Positions 61,130-64,000 of a stretch of DNA of 64,000 nucleotides are shown here, piece after piece; within the stretch, counting starts at the first letter, position 1, and the number at the start of each line of letters is the position of its first letter. This DNA is from Oscillospiraceae bacterium. Lineage in GTDB: Bacteria > Bacillota > Clostridia > Oscillospirales > Oscillospiraceae. A model generated the notes under the pieces. It saw only the letters and a program-made list of their open reading frames with translations, searched no databases and was not told the DNA's origin. Made by a program: the position numbers and the translations under genes. The DNA lies in assembly GCA_015068495.1 (NCBI GenBank), contig SVKL01000006.1:1-64000 (forward strand). Direction: 5' to 3'.

Positions 61130-62626
61130 TTATTTTACGGGAATCAGCAAAACGCGGCTGTCCTCCGGCTCTGCATCCAAGTGGTTTGCTGACAAAATTG
61201 TTTCCACAGTAGAACTGTTTTCCTTCGCCACATCCCAAAGCCGGCGATTTCCTTTTCTGCACAAAATTAGACTGGGGCGGTTTGCATCCGGTTTTTCCGC
61301 TTCCCCTGCCTCAATGCCGGAAACTGTGGGTATTCCCTGTCCCGAGGTGACTACTGCAGCTGCGTTTATTTCCCCGCGAAGCTTTACTGTTCCCGGACCG
61401 GGAACTGCCTGCGGTTTTCCCGCAAGGAATCTCTGGGGACTGACAATACTATCCTGAGAGGCTGCAATTATCCAGCTCCCCTCCCACGGCGTTTGCGTGC
61501 AGCAAAGCTCCCCTTCCGGATTGTAGTAGAGCATTTGAAAGTGACCGTGCATAGGCATTTCCACGCCGGTATCTGAGGGACGCGGCTGTACGTAGACCGG
61601 ATAAAACGCCAAATCCACCACCTGCTGGGCATCTGCCTGCACAAATTGCTCAGCTTGAACATTTTGACCGATTTGGTCTAAAACAGACGGCAAGTATAAG
61701 GTTTCCTCCTGCAGAACAACGCTTCTGCAAGGGCTGTAGGCATCCTCTGCCACTGTCACCATTTCCCGGTCATAAAGCAGAAACTGTCCCAAAAGGCCGG
61801 CCTTTACCTGCAATGCGCCATTTTCATCCAGCAGCACATCCAAGCTTGTCACGCACAACCGGACACAGACGGATGCGTCTTGACTGTATTCGCCCTCCAA
61901 ATCCACATACTGAGAGAAAGGCAAATCATAATCGCAGCTATAAAGTCTGTTATCATCCCCTCGGTAGAGGATGTGCAGACTTGCGTTTCCCCGAAACACC
62001 AGCTTCCCTGCCATCACCTTTTTTTCCATAATCTCCGGCTGCAGGCAGTAATACAGCAGCTTTTCCGGCTTTGCGCCGCCGGGGGCATTGAGCTGCTCCT
62101 CCAGCAAAAACGCCTTCTCCCCTGTTTCCTTTGGCAGCAGCATTGGATAGGTGGCGGTCAGGATTTCCATATCCTCCGGCAACTGACCGGGGGTAGCCAC
62201 CTGCGCCTTATCCGACACCCACGCCTCACCGGATACGTCCAATGTGGCACGCACCATCAGCTTTCGGGCGGAGATACTGCGGGCATCCACACTTTTCAGC
62301 AGGCTCGACACCAGCATTTTTCCGTCGTAAAGGCTCTCCGGCAATTCCCATTTTACAGAGAACGGGATCCACGCCTCCACGCTGCGGACACCCTCCTCAT
62401 TTTCCGGGGTATACAGTATCCACACCATCACGCCGCAGGACACTGCCATATGGTCGCCGTTCCATTCCTTACCCCGGACAATCACCTGCCCCCACGAGCC
62501 CAGCACACGTCCGATATCCGGCATACCCTCCGGCAGGCGCACCTCCAGTGTCTGCTCTTGTGTACGCAGACCGTCGGTCAGCTTCTGCAGGTATTCTACG
62601 GGGATTTTATCAAACTGCATTTCCAC
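61130..62626 (-). CDS. SipL-like spore morphogenetic protein (SPOCS/DUF3794 plus LysM)
   Basis: This 498-aa protein has repeated SPOCS/DUF3794 domains (about 10-130, 165-290 and 310-430 by rhythm of strands such as LEVRLPEGMPDIGRVL) and a C-terminal LysM-like domain (CRKGNRRLWDVAKENSSTVE, key residues LWDVAKE, with ILSANHL). This is the plan of SipL, which binds SpoIVA and helps place the spore coat in Clostridia. The GTG at 62626 is preferred because AAGGAG lies 8 nt upstream; the ATG 6 nt later is possible. It follows the 49-aa microprotein gene by 64 nt. Confidence 0.85.
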   Translation of the reverse strand: MEMQFDKIPVEYLQKLTDGLRTQEQTLEVRLPEGMPDIGRVLGSWGQVIVRGKEWNGDHMAVSCGVMVWILYTPENEEGVRSVEAWIPFSVKWELPESLYDGKMLVSSLLKSVDARSISARKLMVRATLDVSGEAWVSDKAQVATPGQLPEDMEILTATYPMLLPKETGEKAFLLEEQLNAPGGAKPEKLLYYCLQPEIMEKKVMAGKLVFRGNASLHILYRGDDNRLYSCDYDLPFSQYVDLEGEYSQDASVCVRLCVTSLDVLLDENGALQVKAGLLGQFLLYDREMVTVAEDAYSPCRSVVLQEETLYLPSVLDQIGQNVQAEQFVQADAQQVVDLAFYPVYVQPRPSDTGVEMPMHGHFQMLYYNPEGELCCTQTPWEGSWIIAASQDSIVSPQRFLAGKPQAVPGPGTVKLRGEINAAAVVTSGQGIPTVSGIEAGEAEKPDANRPSLILCRKGNRRLWDVAKENSSTVETILSANHLDAEPEDSRVLLIPVK

Positions 62627-62690
62627 GCAAATCACTCCTTATGGACTTCTGATACCAAAGCATATTCATCCACGGACAAGTTTATGCCAA

Positions 62691-62840
62691 TTATTTTCTG
62701 CGGCACACGGCAAAGCCCGAAAAGATTGCTAGAAGTCCCAGCAAGAGACAGAACAGACCGCTTTCCAGCCACGTTCCTACGATCACACCGAAGCCAAATG
62801 CCAGCAGGATACAGCCCCAAAGCTGATTACGTCGGCACAT
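62691..62840 (-). CDS. 49-aa membrane microprotein
   Basis: The ATG at 62838-62840 opens a 49-codon frame that ends with TAA at 62691. The product starts MCRRNQLWGC, has two hydrophobic stretches (about 9-24 and 29-44) separated by ESG, and ends VCRRK. Positive charges at both ends suggest a hairpin with both ends inside the cell. Its ribosome site (GGGGG, 7 nt upstream) lies in the 3' arm of the livF terminator. I recall similar short MCxRNQLWG proteins in Ruminococcaceae but not a named family. Function unknown; a spore-membrane role would suit the next gene. Confidence 0.7.
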   Translation of the reverse strand: MCRRNQLWGCILLAFGFGVIVGTWLESGLFCLLLGLLAIFSGFAVCRRK

Positions 62841-62845
62841 AAAAA

Positions 62846-62875
62846 CACCCCCTGCAAAAGTCTATGCAGGGGGTG
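62846..62875 (-). terminator. Terminator after livF, containing a ribosome site
   Basis: An 11-bp perfect stem (CACCCCCTGCA and complement) with an 8-nt loop is followed by T5 on the minus strand. It lies 8 nt past the livF stop. The start codon of the microprotein gene follows the T run directly. Confidence 0.88.
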
Positions 62876-62882
62876 ACTGAAT

Positions 62883-63593
62883 TTAACCGCCAAGATATGC
62901 TTTGCGTACCGCATCGCTTTGGGCAAGCTCTGCGCCGGTACCGCTAAGCATAATGCTACCGGTTTCCAAGACATAGGCACGGTCTGCAATCTGCAGCGCC
63001 TTATTGGCGTTTTGCTCAACAAGCAAAATGGTTGTGCCCGCCTTGTGCAATTCTTTGATAATGTCAAAAATCTGATCCACCAGAATGGGCGCAAGACCCA
63101 TAGAGGGCTCGTCCAGCATCAGCAGCTTGGGGTTGCTCATCAGCGCACGGCTCATAGCCAGCATCTGCTGCTCACCGCCGGAAAGGGTGCCGGCAATCTG
63201 GTTGCGGCGCTCTTTTAATCTGGGAAACAGATCGAACATTTTGTCCAAATCGTCTTTGAACTGTTTCTGGTCGTTCTTGGTAAATGCGCCCATCATCAGA
63301 TTCTCATAGACCGTCAGCTCCTGAAAAATTCGCCGGCCCTCGGGAACTTGGGTCATACCAAGCTTTACGATTTTATGACAGGGGGTCTTTGTAATGTCGG
63401 TGCCGTCAAAGGTGACAACGCCGCTCTTCTTGGGGATAATGCCCACAACGCTTTGCATCATGGTAGTCTTACCGGCTCCGTTGGCGCCAATCAATGCAAC
63501 AATTTCGCCTTCGTTGACTTGGAAGCTAATCCCCTTCAGCGCACAGATAACGCCGTAATACACTTCCAAATCCTTTACTTCTAACAATGCCAT
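62883..63593 (-). CDS. livF: Branched-chain amino acid ABC importer ATPase LivF
   Basis: This 236-aa ATPase belongs to the LivF group of the high-affinity branched-chain amino acid importer. Walker A is GANGAGKTT, the signature is TLSGGEQQMLAMSRALM, and Walker B is LLMLDEPSMGLAP, all typical. The sequence VPEGRRIFQELTVYENL is characteristic of LivF. GGAGG sits in the livG stop and the ATG lies 5 nt after it. It energises the permeases LivH/LivM with LivG. Confidence 0.96.
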   Translation of the reverse strand: MALLEVKDLEVYYGVICALKGISFQVNEGEIVALIGANGAGKTTMMQSVVGIIPKKSGVVTFDGTDITKTPCHKIVKLGMTQVPEGRRIFQELTVYENLMMGAFTKNDQKQFKDDLDKMFDLFPRLKERRNQIAGTLSGGEQQMLAMSRALMSNPKLLMLDEPSMGLAPILVDQIFDIIKELHKAGTTILLVEQNANKALQIADRAYVLETGSIMLSGTGAELAQSDAVRKAYLGG

Positions 63594-63597
63594 AGGA

Positions 63598-64000
63598 TTA
63601 TCCTCCGATATACGCTCTGATAACCTCGGGGTCCTGCAGAGCGGCCTTGGTTTCGCCTTGGGCCAGCACAGTACCGAAGTTCAGAACTGTGAGTTCATCG
63701 CACAGACCCGAAACAAATTTCATATCGTGCTCAATCAGCAAAATCGTCACATTATATTGCTCGCGGATTGTGCGGATAATATCCATCAGCTCTTGTGTCT
63801 CCTGAGGATTCATACCGGCAGCAGGCTCATCCAAGCAAAGGAGCTTCGGGTTTGTTGCCAAAGCTCTTGCAATTTCCAGCTTACGCTGCTTGCCGTAAGG
63901 CAGATTGCAGGCCAAATTGTTCCGATCCTCCAGCAAGCCAACCACGTCCAAAATTTCCTTGGCGCGCTGGCGCATTGCCTTTTCCACTTTGAAATGCCGG
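63598..64000 (-). CDS. livG: Branched-chain amino acid ABC importer ATPase LivG (3' part)
   Basis: The last ~134 residues of LivG are present; the gene runs off the window edge at 64000, so the Walker A motif is not seen. The signature region reads NLPYGKQRKLEIARALA, as in LivG (LPYGxQR in place of LSGGQ). Walker B is LLCLDEPAAGMNP, and LIEHDMKFV supplies the H-loop. It is coupled to livF. The rest of the liv operon should lie to the right. Confidence 0.95.
   Translation of the reverse strand, partial: RHFKVEKAMRQRAKEILDVVGLLEDRNNLACNLPYGKQRKLEIARALATNPKLLCLDEPAAGMNPQETQELMDIIRTIREQYNVTILLIEHDMKFVSGLCDELTVLNFGTVLAQGETKAALQDPEVIRAYIGG

Noticed and set aside
62627..62690. Possible sigma-E promoter (CATAAACT) between the microprotein gene and sipL
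   Set aside because: The -10-like box matches 7 of 8, but no -35 element lies at the right spacing, so it is not reported as a promoter.

Overview
The window reads as chromosome of an endospore-forming Gram-positive anaerobe of the class Clostridia, most likely the Oscillospirales/Ruminococcaceae side. This rests on PolC, the SpoIIGA/SigE pair, a SipL-like coat protein, an alanine T-box, Rex, YesM/YesN-type regulators, strong AGGAGG ribosome sites and a base composition near 50% GC. The genus assignment is an inference. There are no rRNA or tRNA genes, CRISPR arrays, prophage genes or transposases.

Layout. 1-2.6 kb (+): rplL, an unrecognised polytopic membrane protein, and a CofE-like ligase. 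2.7-16.6 kb (-): histidine phosphatase, Mrp, ABC-F ATPase, RNase M5, holA, comEC, alaS with a GCC-specifier T-box leader, an LCP ligase, a small unknown gene and pepF. 16.7 kb (+): EamA exporter. 17.6-30.3 kb (-): flavoprotein, nucleoside phosphorylase, then the housekeeping block read from pyrH: pyrH-frr-uppS-cdsA-dxr-rseP-ispG-polC. 30.5-33.7 kb (+): glnS and a PHP phosphoesterase. 33.8-39.7 kb (-): rex, sigE, spoIIGA, DUF951, rarA, and a two-gene metal-GTPase (G3E/CobW) operon headed by a 31-bp inverted repeat.

39.9-61 kb (-) is the accessory heart of the window. In order of transcription it holds yesN, yesM, a 953-aa substrate-binding protein with N-terminal carbohydrate-binding-like domains, permease pair 1, a secreted beta-propeller/TPR protein with a C-terminal anchor, a YIP1 protein, an anchored DUF5696 protein, permease pair 2, and two tandem lipoprotein substrate-binding paralogues. 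Upstream lie a YesL (DUF624) gene and an ABC exporter. Overlapping start/stop codons join most of these genes. The locus has two importers but no import ATPase and no recognisable glycoside hydrolase, so it probably borrows a shared MsmX-type ATPase. Its substrate is unknown. This is the best candidate here for an undescribed system.

61-64 kb (-): a SipL-like SPOCS/LysM spore protein, an unlisted 49-aa membrane microprotein whose ribosome site lies inside a terminator hairpin, livF, and livG cut by the window edge. Coding starts were chosen from ribosome sites, so several differ from the longest reading frame.
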